Source: Brevibacillus sp. (GTDB lineage Bacteria; Bacillota; Bacilli; Brevibacillales; Brevibacillaceae). Taken from it: a stretch of 14,673 bases of DNA. Positions 7,295-13,781 of the stretch are shown in pieces. The DNA is taken from assembly GCA_029240815.1 (NCBI GenBank), contig JARDZO010000134.1, positions 1-14,673 on the forward strand. Reading direction: 5' to 3'. The notes under the pieces are model-generated. The model was not told where the DNA came from, made no database searches, and saw only the letters and a program-made list of their open reading frames with translations. How positions within the stretch are numbered: the first letter of the stretch is position 1; every line of letters starts with the position of its first letter. Position numbers and translations under genes: made by a program.

Positions 7295-8170
7295 ATGGGG
7301 ACCTACATGGAGAAGGCCGCTCATGATTGGACAAACGACTCTGTCCGAATCATAGCGACCCCTAGTTTGTCAGCCAAATCCACGTATTTTTATGTACAGG
7401 AAGTCGGTCATTTCCGCACACTTCCTACGTATTTTACGGAACGGCAGCATTTGAATTCGTTTCTGGTCGTCTACACGCTTGCTGGCAAAGGATATTTGCG
7501 CTATCGAAATCACGAATACGAGTTACGGCCCCATCACGTGTTCTTCATCGACTGTCACGATTATCAATATTACAGGACAGATAAAAACGAACTGTGGGAA
7601 ATGGCCTGGGTTCACTTTAACGGAAGCAGCAGTCGCGGCTACTACGAGCAATTTGTCAAAAACGGTTCTCCTGTCATTTCGGTAGACGAGAACAGTCCCC
7701 TTCCCGTATTGATCGGTCATCTTCTAGAAACCAATCGTCAAAACGACGTTCGTACAGAGCCGCTCTCCTCCAAATATCTGGTAGATTTACTGACAGAGCT
7801 CATTCTCGCAACGAGTCCGCAGGAAGCTTCCGGAGCCTTTCTGCCTGCCCATATCCAGAACATCATTTCCGATCTGGACAAACGGTTTCAGGAGAAAATC
7901 TCCCTCGATCAGCTTGCCAGCCAGCATGCCATCAGCAAGTATCACCTACTGCGTGAATGTAAAAAGTACACGGGTTATACCCCAAACGAGTATCTGATCC
8001 ATCGTCGAATTACGTACGCCAAAGAACTGCTCACCTACTCTGATCTAACCATTGGGGCGATTGCAAACCAATCGGGGATGGACAACGTCAGCCACTTTAT
8101 CAACCTTTTCAAACAGCGGGTGGAGATGACCCCATTGGCCTATCGAAAAAAGTGGCAGCGAATTACCTAA
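7295..8170 (+). CDS. AraC family transcriptional activator with sugar-binding cupin domain
   Basis: A 291-residue AraC-type regulator with two domains. Residues about 50-115 form the arabinose-binding cupin: LVVYTLAGKGYLRYRN, LRPHHVFFIDC and WEMAWVHFNG are hallmarks of the sugar-responsive AraC subgroup. Residues about 188-288 carry the two helix-turn-helix motifs, the first around ISLDQLASQHAISKYHLLRE (202-221) and the second around TIGAIANQSGMDNVSHFINL (252-271), followed by the family-typical F, then TPLAYR. The ATG at 7295 has AAAGGGGGG four bases upstream; ATG 7307 also has a GGGG run and cannot be excluded. It is transcribed divergently from the isomerase, the usual arrangement for an activator of the adjacent gene. 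Its stop codon overlaps the stop of the convergent sensor kinase by four bases. Confidence 0.92.
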   Translation: MGTYMEKAAHDWTNDSVRIIATPSLSAKSTYFYVQEVGHFRTLPTYFTERQHLNSFLVVYTLAGKGYLRYRNHEYELRPHHVFFIDCHDYQYYRTDKNELWEMAWVHFNGSSSRGYYEQFVKNGSPVISVDENSPLPVLIGHLLETNRQNDVRTEPLSSKYLVDLLTELILATSPQEASGAFLPAHIQNIISDLDKRFQEKISLDQLASQHAISKYHLLRECKKYTGYTPNEYLIHRRITYAKELLTYSDLTIGAIANQSGMDNVSHFINLFKQRVEMTPLAYRKKWQRIT

Positions 8171-9507
8171 GGAGAAGCGGGAGGATGGAGGGCTGGAAAG
8201 GTCACGGTCACCATCGTTCCTTTGCCGACTTCACTTTCCAGGATGATTTCACCACCATGCGCTTCCACGATCCCTTTCACGACGGTTAGCCCAAGGCCGG
8301 ATCCACCACTCTCTCGGGCACGTGAACGATCTCCCCGATAAAAACGTTCAAAGACAAAGGGAAGATCTTCTTTCGGGATGCCTGTGCCGTTGTCCTGGAT
8401 TTGCAGGCTGGCAAGCCCTCCTGTTTCCTTCACGACAACTACGATCCATCCACCTGCTTCGGTATGCTTGCACGCATTGTTCAGGAGATTCGTAACCACT
8501 TGAGCCAGCCTCTGCTGATCGCCGACCATCCACACGCATTCCGCAAGCTCCCGTCTTACCTGGATTTGCTCTCGAGTAAACGTCGCGGTCATGGCGTCGA
8601 GGACCTGCTGTGTGATCTCACTCAGGTCTACTCCCACACTGTTCATGCGCAACGCTCCCGACTCTACTCGAATCACCTGATCCAAATCACTGACGAGTTG
8701 ACTCAAACGAAGAACTTCACCTCGCGTAGACTCCAAATGCGCGGGGCTGGTCTCCCAAATGCCATCGATCATTCCTTCCACCTGTGCTAACAGCGTGTTC
8801 AAGGGCGTACGCAGCTCGTGAGCAATATCAGAGGTTAGACGCTTTCGCAATTCCTCTTGGTGCTGAAGGCTATGCACAAGATTATTGAAAGTTTTGACCA
8901 AGGATGAGATTTCATCTTTTCCCAGTGGGGGTTCTACTCGAACATGCAGATTGCCCTTAGCCACCTTTGTGGCGGCTGCGCTCATCTGGACGAGAGGGCG
9001 CACCAGCGTACGCGCGAGGGGGATGCTGATAAAGATCACGAGCAAGATCAAGGCATACATCGTCCACTGCATGGCATTGGTATGAGCCATTTGAAAGTGG
9101 TCTTCCATCGATTGGTACGTATTTTGATCGTTATGCGCGATGGTGAGGTAGCCGATTGGATTGCCTCCAGAAATCAGGGGAATGTCATCTACAAACCTGC
9201 TCTGCTGCACTCCTTTACCCCAGGCCATGATCAACTGGTGTTGAGCATCATACAAAGAAAGCTGTAGACCTAACACCGACGAGACGGCTTCCATTTTTTC
9301 AAAGACTTGCTCGTCCCATTTGTGGTTTTGTTGATACGTCTGGATAGCCATCTGTGTAATTTCCTGATTGTGTTGATTTCTGACTTCATCAAGATACATC
9401 GTAAAGTGATAATCCATTTCTTTGATTGACAATACGGTAGACAGCAAGATGGCCATCGTTCCTACCGCCATCAGCACACAAGCCAGCTTCACCCAAATCT
9501 TTTTCAT
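8167..9507 (-). CDS. Two-component sensor histidine kinase, BaeS-like
   Basis: A 446-residue membrane kinase. Residues about 8-27 are TM1 and about 148-166 TM2, framing an extracytoplasmic sensor of roughly 120 residues. HAMP follows (about 167-219). The dimerisation/phosphoacceptor domain has H230 in DIAHELRTPLN. The ATPase domain shows the N box NLLNNACKH (340-348), G1 DNGTGIP (372-378), F box FERFYRG (386-392) and G2 GGSGLGL (401-407). The RxRxSGGSGLGL and IVEAHGG segments resemble BaeS, an envelope-stress sensor. The signal sensed here is unknown. The start at 9507 has GAGG five bases upstream and lies 7 bases after the response-regulator stop, so the two are co-transcribed. All catalytic boxes are intact. 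Confidence 0.93.
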   Translation of the reverse strand: MKKIWVKLACVLMAVGTMAILLSTVLSIKEMDYHFTMYLDEVRNQHNQEITQMAIQTYQQNHKWDEQVFEKMEAVSSVLGLQLSLYDAQHQLIMAWGKGVQQSRFVDDIPLISGGNPIGYLTIAHNDQNTYQSMEDHFQMAHTNAMQWTMYALILLVIFISIPLARTLVRPLVQMSAAATKVAKGNLHVRVEPPLGKDEISSLVKTFNNLVHSLQHQEELRKRLTSDIAHELRTPLNTLLAQVEGMIDGIWETSPAHLESTRGEVLRLSQLVSDLDQVIRVESGALRMNSVGVDLSEITQQVLDAMTATFTREQIQVRRELAECVWMVGDQQRLAQVVTNLLNNACKHTEAGGWIVVVVKETGGLASLQIQDNGTGIPKEDLPFVFERFYRGDRSRARESGGSGLGLTVVKGIVEAHGGEIILESEVGKGTMVTVTFPALHPPASP

Positions 9508-9514
9508 CGCATCC

Positions 9515-10204
9515 TCAACTCATCCCCGGATTTTCAAAGCGATACCCGAATCCGTATACCGTTTTGACATAGACAGGGTTCTTTGGATCATCCTCGATTT
9601 TTTGCCGCAAATTTTTGACGTGCGTATCGATCGTTCGGTCATACCCGTCAAAATCATAACCGAGCACTTCCGCCACCAATTCCTCTCGACTCCAATTTCT
9701 GCCTGGATAACGGATAAGGGTCGTGAGCAATCGGTATTCATTGGGGGTCACGTCGAGTAAGACCTCCTTTTTCCGTACGCGTTTGTCACTGATGGAAATG
9801 AACAAATCCCCGATCTGCACCTGGTCCGTCAATGACTGATAGTCCCCTGAACGACGCAGAATCGCCCGTACTCGAGCGACCAGCTCCCGAGGACTGAACG
9901 GCTTTACCAAGTAATCGTCCGCTCCGATTTCCAGGCCCTGTATGCGATCGGACTCTCCGCTCTTTGCCGTCAGTATCAGGATGGGCACACGTGATTGCTT
10001 GCGAATTTCCCTGCACACCTCTTCTCCACTCAAGTCGGGCAGCATCAAATCAAGAATCATGCAGTCAGGATTCATCGACGAAGCCATCTCCAAAGCCTCT
10101 GTGCCGGTTTCCGCTGTCACCACGTGAAACCCATCTTTTTGCAAGTAGGAGGACAATATTTCGAGTATTTGTGGCTCATCGTCCACGAGCAAAATCATAG
10201 ACAT
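9515..10204 (-). CDS. OmpR-family response regulator (BaeR-like)
   Basis: A 229-residue response regulator. The receiver domain (1-115) has the acidic pair D8/D9, phosphoacceptor D52 in LDLMLPD, T79 and K101 in KPFSPRE. The C-terminal OmpR winged helix (about 128-225) contains LTPNEYRLL-like DVTPNEYRLL, the recognition region DRTIDTHVKNLRQKIE, and VKTVYGFGYRF. The frame is open 21 codons further upstream to 10267, but that extension would overlap the preceding gene and has no domain support. ATG 10204 is preceded by AAAGGGGGT six bases upstream and is the right start. It sits between the VTT protein gene (26-base gap) and its kinase (7-base gap), so it should be phosphorylated by that kinase and may control this operon. 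Confidence 0.94.
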   Translation of the reverse strand: MSMILLVDDEPQILEILSSYLQKDGFHVVTAETGTEALEMASSMNPDCMILDLMLPDLSGEEVCREIRKQSRVPILILTAKSGESDRIQGLEIGADDYLVKPFSPRELVARVRAILRRSGDYQSLTDQVQIGDLFISISDKRVRKKEVLLDVTPNEYRLLTTLIRYPGRNWSREELVAEVLGYDFDGYDRTIDTHVKNLRQKIEDDPKNPVYVKTVYGFGYRFENPGMS

Positions 10205-10230
10205 GAAGGTACCCCCTTTGACTGCGTTAT

Positions 10231-10815
10231 CTACGATTGTTGGGAGCGGCTTTTCTCCTTCCTCCAAAAAAGCAGGAAGACGAGAGAACCCGCTAGCAAA
10301 GAGAAGAGCAAGCGATACTTATTCTCTGAAAGATAGACCAGATCATGCCCCACAAACGTCTCAAAGACCATCGATGGTATTTTCCCCAGAAATGTAGCTA
10401 GCAGGAAATCAGGAAACGAAATCGTCGTCAGAGCTGCTCCCAGATTAATGACACCTGAAGGGATTAATGGATTCATCCGCAACAATACGATAGCCAGACC
10501 TTTGCGAAAACGGGACGCCCCATTGATACGATGGATCCACGAGAACTTCTCCAGCTTTTTCAGACCTTTTGATTTCTTTAATCCGTATCGATATAACAGA
10601 AAGGCTACCGTCGCTCCTAGCACTTCCCCTGTTAGTGAAACGAAGAAGCCGCCCACCAACCCATAGACAATCGCATTCGCCCCAGACAAAAAGATGGACG
10701 GAAGAACCCCTGCCACACTGATGATCACGTTGAGGACAATACTCCCTATGATACCGAGAATTCCCCACGAGCGAATCCATTCTGCCAATCCCTCTACGTT
10801 TGTTACCCACTCCAT
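10231..10815 (-). CDS. TVP38/TMEM64 (VTT/SNARE-associated) family membrane protein
   Basis: A 194-residue polytopic membrane protein of the VTT group, related to the DedA superfamily. Hydrophobic segments lie near residues 16-38, 44-75, 106-114, 122-152 and 168-184. The family core is visible as GEVLGATVAFLLYRYG (63-78) and, after a basic cytoplasmic stretch, LRMNPLIPSGVINLGA (112-127) with FLGKIPSMV (142-150). DedA and VTT proteins are linked to membrane lipid translocation and envelope homeostasis; no exact substrate can be given here. The ribosome site GAGAGGGG sits twelve bases before the ATG at 10815, a long spacing. It is the first gene of an operon with the response regulator and kinase, suggesting an envelope-related signal. 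Confidence 0.87.
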   Translation of the reverse strand: MEWVTNVEGLAEWIRSWGILGIIGSIVLNVIISVAGVLPSIFLSGANAIVYGLVGGFFVSLTGEVLGATVAFLLYRYGLKKSKGLKKLEKFSWIHRINGASRFRKGLAIVLLRMNPLIPSGVINLGAALTTISFPDFLLATFLGKIPSMVFETFVGHDLVYLSENKYRLLFSLLAGSLVFLLFWRKEKSRSQQS

Positions 10816-10902
10816 GAAATCGCAGGACCCCTCTCATCACCATTCTATCTACAGAGTAAACCAAACTTGTGAAGAAATCATGGTGTTGGATAAAAGAATA
10901 CG

Positions 10903-10918
10903 TTCAGACCATTCAGAC
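10903..10918. repeat. Tandem direct repeat upstream of the VTT-regulator-kinase operon
   Basis: TTCAGAC occurs twice (10903-10909 and 10912-10918) with a 9-base period, about 88-103 bases upstream of the operon start. OmpR-type regulators bind tandem direct repeats, usually with a 10-11 base period, so this is a possible but imperfect autoregulatory site. Confidence 0.35.
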
Positions 10919-10969
10919 ATGACAAGATGATCCGACTCACGATCCAACCATTAGTAAATGCGAATCAGT

Positions 10970-10996
10970 AAAAGCCGAGGAGTTACTTTCCTCGGC
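10970..10996 (-). terminator. Intrinsic terminator of the GyrI-like gene
   Basis: GCCGAGGA (10974-10981) pairs perfectly with TCCTCGGC (10989-10996) around a 7-base loop. The minus strand continues TTTTACTG, and the + strand continues GTTTTCC. It lies 41 bases after the stop at 11038 and insulates the VTT operon from the upstream genes. Confidence 0.8.
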
Positions 10997-11037
10997 GTTT
11001 TCCCCATCTTTCCACACTGTTGATATCTGCTGTTTGT

Positions 11038-11529
11038 TCAGTCCGTTTCACATGCGATATACAATTGGACTTGCGCATTGTTTGGATCCGCACAGTTTTG
11101 TCCATCGTACCGCTCAAAATCAGCTGTAAATGTGCGTTTATTTCCACTCTGATGAGACCATTCCCATACGTGACTCCATGCTTCCACGACTACCTCTACG
11201 AGAGGACCGCGTCTTGTCGTGAATACCGCGTACGTTCCAGCAGGGATAGAGAGTACAGTAAGCCCTTGAGGCACATCACTTCCCGGCTGCACGGCTGCTC
11301 CGATCAACAGGTTGTACGCTCCCTTTTCATCGCTCTCATACTCCGAATACACGCCTAAAACTACATCCGGGTCCAGGCGATCTGGTGTACGGTCCTGGAT
11401 GCCTTCCATGTAATATCTTTGCCACAGCTCCCCGATTGACCCGTTTCCTTCGCTTTGCTGCTGATTGGTAGTACGGATGCCGATTCCCGCAATACACATC
11501 TCATCCAATTTGACAAAAGTAGGTTTCAT
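11038..11529 (-). CDS. GyrI-like / AraC effector-binding domain protein
   Basis: A 163-residue stand-alone effector-binding domain of the GyrI-like (SOUL/AraC_E_bind) superfamily. Visible features are the N-terminal MKPTFVKLDEMCIAGIGIRT strand, the helix ELWQRYY (34-40), VLGVYSEYESDEKGAYNLLIGA in the middle, IPAGTYAVFTTR (95-106), and the closing DPNNAQVQLYIA typical of the family. Such domains bind small, often amphipathic ligands; this one has no DNA-binding part. ATG 11529 has AAAAGGAG nine bases upstream. It lies 66 bases after a WYL-domain regulator on the same strand, the same pairing as Bacillus yobV-yobU, so it may sequester or sense a ligand for that regulator. The ligand is unknown. 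Confidence 0.82.
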   Translation of the reverse strand: MKPTFVKLDEMCIAGIGIRTTNQQQSEGNGSIGELWQRYYMEGIQDRTPDRLDPDVVLGVYSEYESDEKGAYNLLIGAAVQPGSDVPQGLTVLSIPAGTYAVFTTRRGPLVEVVVEAWSHVWEWSHQSGNKRTFTADFERYDGQNCADPNNAQVQLYIACETD

Positions 11530-11588
11530 TCTGACCCGCTCCTTTTTCCATCATAATTGCTTACAAGGATCAGTATACAAACCATACC

Positions 11589-11606
11589 TTGACAACTATC
11601 TGTCAA
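11589..11606. promoter_or_regulatory. Perfect inverted repeat at the WYL-regulator stop codon
   Basis: TTGACA, six bases, TGTCAA form a perfect 6-bp inverted repeat that overlaps the regulator's stop codon (11596-11598), about 60 bases upstream of the GyrI-like start. It contains a consensus -35 hexamer on both strands, but I see no -10 at the right distance on the minus strand (TATACT is 23 bases away). It could be an operator for the regulator or a weak hairpin. Confidence 0.4.
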
Positions 11607-12549
11607 CATTCCATCCGCTTTCATATCGTTCCATCATTTTTTTTACCGTATCGCGAAGGCTGCGCCTGATCGAATCTGGCTCGATCACAGTCAGTGCATC
11701 GCCAAAACTGAGGAGCATCCCATGCAACCACTCATCATTGGATGCAACCGTTCTTACGAGAAGGGAGCCATTCTCTCGTTGTTCGATTTCATTCGGGTGG
11801 AACATGTCCTTTACCCGAACGTGGACGCTAGGAGAGAATTCAAGCACCAAAGCTACTTGCTCCTCACTCTCCCATTCCTCCAGCCATTTGAGCGTCTCTA
11901 CTGTCGTTTCGTGCGGGATAAATGTCTCATCGCCTACAGTCAGGTCTGCTATGCGGGAGAGACGGAACAATCGATACGACTGCCGCCACAAACAATAGCC
12001 GTACACGTACCAAACATAGCCTTTGACGATTAGCGTGACGGGCTCCACGTTTCTTTCCTGTGAGTCTCCTTGCAGCTTCGTGTAGAGAAACGTCACTCGT
12101 TGTTTTTTTTCGATCGCCTGCCGTAGCTGACTTACCTTGCTCATTGACTCTTTTGTACTACCCCACGGATTAAAATCATAGATGATAGGATGAACCGAAC
12201 CCGTTCCCTTTCTTTCGCTCCCTGTCGTAGCCAATGTCTTGATTTTTTCCAACAAATGACCGACTTGACTGTCCGCGGAAGAAGATTGGACTCCCTTTAG
12301 CGCGGCGATCACTGTCACTAATTCTTCTAAGGAAAGGTATTGTCGATCGATCGTAAAGCTCTCCATGATTTCGTAGCCACCGTTTGAGCCTGGATATGCA
12401 ACGATTGGAATGCCTGCTGCATTGATTGTTTCGAGATCCCGATAGATCGTTCGGAGGGAGACTTCAAAATGACTGGCAAGCTCAGAAGCACTCATTCTGC
12501 GCTTGTTGAGGAGCATCGTGATAATAGCGAGCAGTCGCTCTATTTTCAA
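11596..12549 (-). CDS. WYL-domain transcriptional regulator (YafY/YobV type)
   Basis: A 317-residue helix-turn-helix plus WYL regulator. Residues about 1-60 are the winged helix, with MSASELASHFEVSLRTIYRD (19-38) and GSNGGYEI (54-61). The WYL domain spans about 137-205 and includes VWYVYGYCLWRQSYRLFRLS, in which the ligand-binding tryptophan, tyrosine and arginine positions are retained. The C-terminal WCX extension runs from about 228 to 310. Start choice: the frame is open 20 codons upstream with no domain content; TTG 12549 begins LKIERLL, as in homologues, and has AAGGTGG eight bases upstream. It precedes the GyrI-like gene on the same strand. WYL regulators are one-component ligand sensors; the target genes are unknown, with the GyrI-like gene the first candidate. 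Confidence 0.88.
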   Translation of the reverse strand: MKIERLLAIITMLLNKRRMSASELASHFEVSLRTIYRDLETINAAGIPIVAYPGSNGGYEIMESFTIDRQYLSLEELVTVIAALKGVQSSSADSQVGHLLEKIKTLATTGSERKGTGSVHPIIYDFNPWGSTKESMSKVSQLRQAIEKKQRVTFLYTKLQGDSQERNVEPVTLIVKGYVWYVYGYCLWRQSYRLFRLSRIADLTVGDETFIPHETTVETLKWLEEWESEEQVALVLEFSPSVHVRVKDMFHPNEIEQRENGSLLVRTVASNDEWLHGMLLSFGDALTVIEPDSIRRSLRDTVKKMMERYESGWNVDR

Positions 12550-12574
12550 GTTGCACACCACCTTATAGACCGTA

Positions 12575-12621
12575 ACAAATAAACAGGGGACGCGCAGCGA
12601 TCGATTCACTGCACATCCCCT
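12575..12621 (-). terminator. Two-part hairpin downstream of the small basic protein gene
   Basis: AGGGGA (12585-12590) pairs with TCCCCT (12616-12621), and inside it GCAG (12594-12597) pairs with CTGC (12609-12612). A symmetric 3-by-3 internal loop separates the two helices and an 11-base loop closes them. The minus strand continues GTTTATTTGTTA. It lies 19 bases after the small gene's stop and also just upstream of the WYL regulator. Confidence 0.6.
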
Positions 12622-12640
12622 TGATGTTGCTCAAGACGCG

Positions 12641-12850
12641 TTATACACCCGTACGTCTACGTTGATTGTTTGCTTTTTTGGTTTGTTGGCTCTTCATGGA
12701 TTGATTTTTTGCTTTTTGGTTAATCGGATTGTTGGCTTGTGCTTGCTCTGCCTTTTTCTCCGCGAGTCTGCGCTTCATCGCCTCTTGCAGACTGATTTTC
12801 CCTGGCTTTTGGTCGGATGTGTCTTTTTCGTTTTGATTTGGCTCCGTCAT
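12641..12850 (-). CDS. Small lysine/glutamine/asparagine-rich protein, unknown function
   Basis: A 69-residue protein I do not recognise. It is highly polar and basic, with no membrane segment. A likely amphipathic helix covers about residues 19-39 (ISLQEAMKRRLAEKKAEQ). It is followed by a low-complexity tail rich in N, Q and K ending NNQRRR, which is probably disordered. ATG 12850 has GAGGAG nine bases upstream; a TTG three codons earlier abuts that site and is less likely. The clear ribosome site and the hairpin after the stop support a real gene. It lies 83 bases after eutC on the same strand and could be read from the eut transcript or its own promoter. Nucleic-acid or ribosome association is a guess from composition only. 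Confidence 0.6.
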   Translation of the reverse strand: MTEPNQNEKDTSDQKPGKISLQEAMKRRLAEKKAEQAQANNPINQKAKNQSMKSQQTKKANNQRRRTGV

Positions 12851-12933
12851 GCGTAGCAACTCCTCATCGATAATGATCTACTCATATGTATTCTAGAGCA
12901 TGAGCGGTTGAGACGCCAGTAGGAATCTACCTG

Positions 12934-13761
12934 TTATTTCAAACGCATCTGCGCATATTTTACGCCACTTGCCTGGTAATGTAAAATTTCCTCCAGCAAC
13001 TCCGCCAAATAGGCTCCTGCCTCGATCGGAGGCGTCCCGCCACGATGAATGTTGGATATGACGGTGCGATCCGATTCAACGGTGTTTTCATTCGGTTGAT
13101 AGATCATATAGGCGCTGAGACTTTCCGCCGTTGCAAGTCCAGGTCTTTCTCCTATCAAGGAAATGACGACCTTGCACTTTACGATGGAAGCCACATGATC
13201 CTGCACCCATACTCGCCCTCTATGAATGAACACAGGCTTTGCCACACTGATCTTTTTTAACGCTAACCCTTGCAACAGGGCTGGCAACAGATCAGGAATC
13301 GTTGCCTCACACGCTGAGGTACTCAAACCGTCCGAAATGATGATTTGGACGTCTTTTCCCTTTTCCCCATGCTGAGCGAGCCATGCAGCAGATTCATCCG
13401 AGAGCATACGACCCGAATCCAGATTCATCAAATATTCTTGCATATCTTTTGCTTTTGTATGTAAGGCAGGAAGCTGCAATTGATCAAGCAGGGCAGGTGA
13501 AATTGATTTCATCACCGCATCCTGGGCAGCCGCCTGATCGATCCGAAATTGCAGGTAGCTCCCCGTCTTCATCCGTGTGCCTGCCCGTCCGATCCCGATC
13601 CGGGCCGGAGTTCTACTCATTGCTTGTTCCAACGCTTCCAGGTTTTTGGGACGTTCTACACCAGGCTGCTTTTGTTCCGGAAAATGAATGACTTCCTGTC
13701 TTTTTTTCATGACCTCATCCCAGACACGTTGGACCAGATTATCTACATCGATTGGTTTCAT
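12934..13761 (-). CDS. eutC: Ethanolamine ammonia-lyase small subunit EutC
   Basis: A 275-residue EutC, near the usual size of about 290. With EutB it forms the adenosylcobalamin-dependent enzyme that splits ethanolamine into acetaldehyde and ammonia; EutC supplies much of the B12-binding face. Family landmarks are ARIGIGRAGTR (53-63), the DGLS motif (144-147), GERPGL (204-209), SLSAY (214-218) and NIHRGGTPPIEAGAY (237-251). The N-terminal 50 residues are variable and charged, as in homologues. ATG 13761 has GGGAGG nine bases upstream and lies 20 bases after the eutB stop, so the two are translated from one message. No shell protein, reactivase or aldehyde dehydrogenase gene is visible on the downstream side. 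Confidence 0.95.
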   Translation of the reverse strand: MKPIDVDNLVQRVWDEVMKKRQEVIHFPEQKQPGVERPKNLEALEQAMSRTPARIGIGRAGTRMKTGSYLQFRIDQAAAQDAVMKSISPALLDQLQLPALHTKAKDMQEYLMNLDSGRMLSDESAAWLAQHGEKGKDVQIIISDGLSTSACEATIPDLLPALLQGLALKKISVAKPVFIHRGRVWVQDHVASIVKCKVVISLIGERPGLATAESLSAYMIYQPNENTVESDRTVISNIHRGGTPPIEAGAYLAELLEEILHYQASGVKYAQMRLK

Positions 13762-13781
13762 CCTCTACACCCTCCCGTGAT

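Noticed and set aside
8401..8790. 129-codon + strand frame opposite the kinase
   Set aside because: Antisense of intact histidine kinase domains; no start signal or family match.
10205..10267. 21-codon N-terminal extension of the response regulator
   Set aside because: The receiver domain begins at ATG 10204 with a strong ribosome site; the extension encodes no domain and would overlap the upstream gene.
12550..12609. 20-codon N-terminal extension of the WYL regulator
   Set aside because: The winged-helix domain starts at TTG 12549 with AAGGTGG at good spacing; the extension runs into the upstream hairpin.
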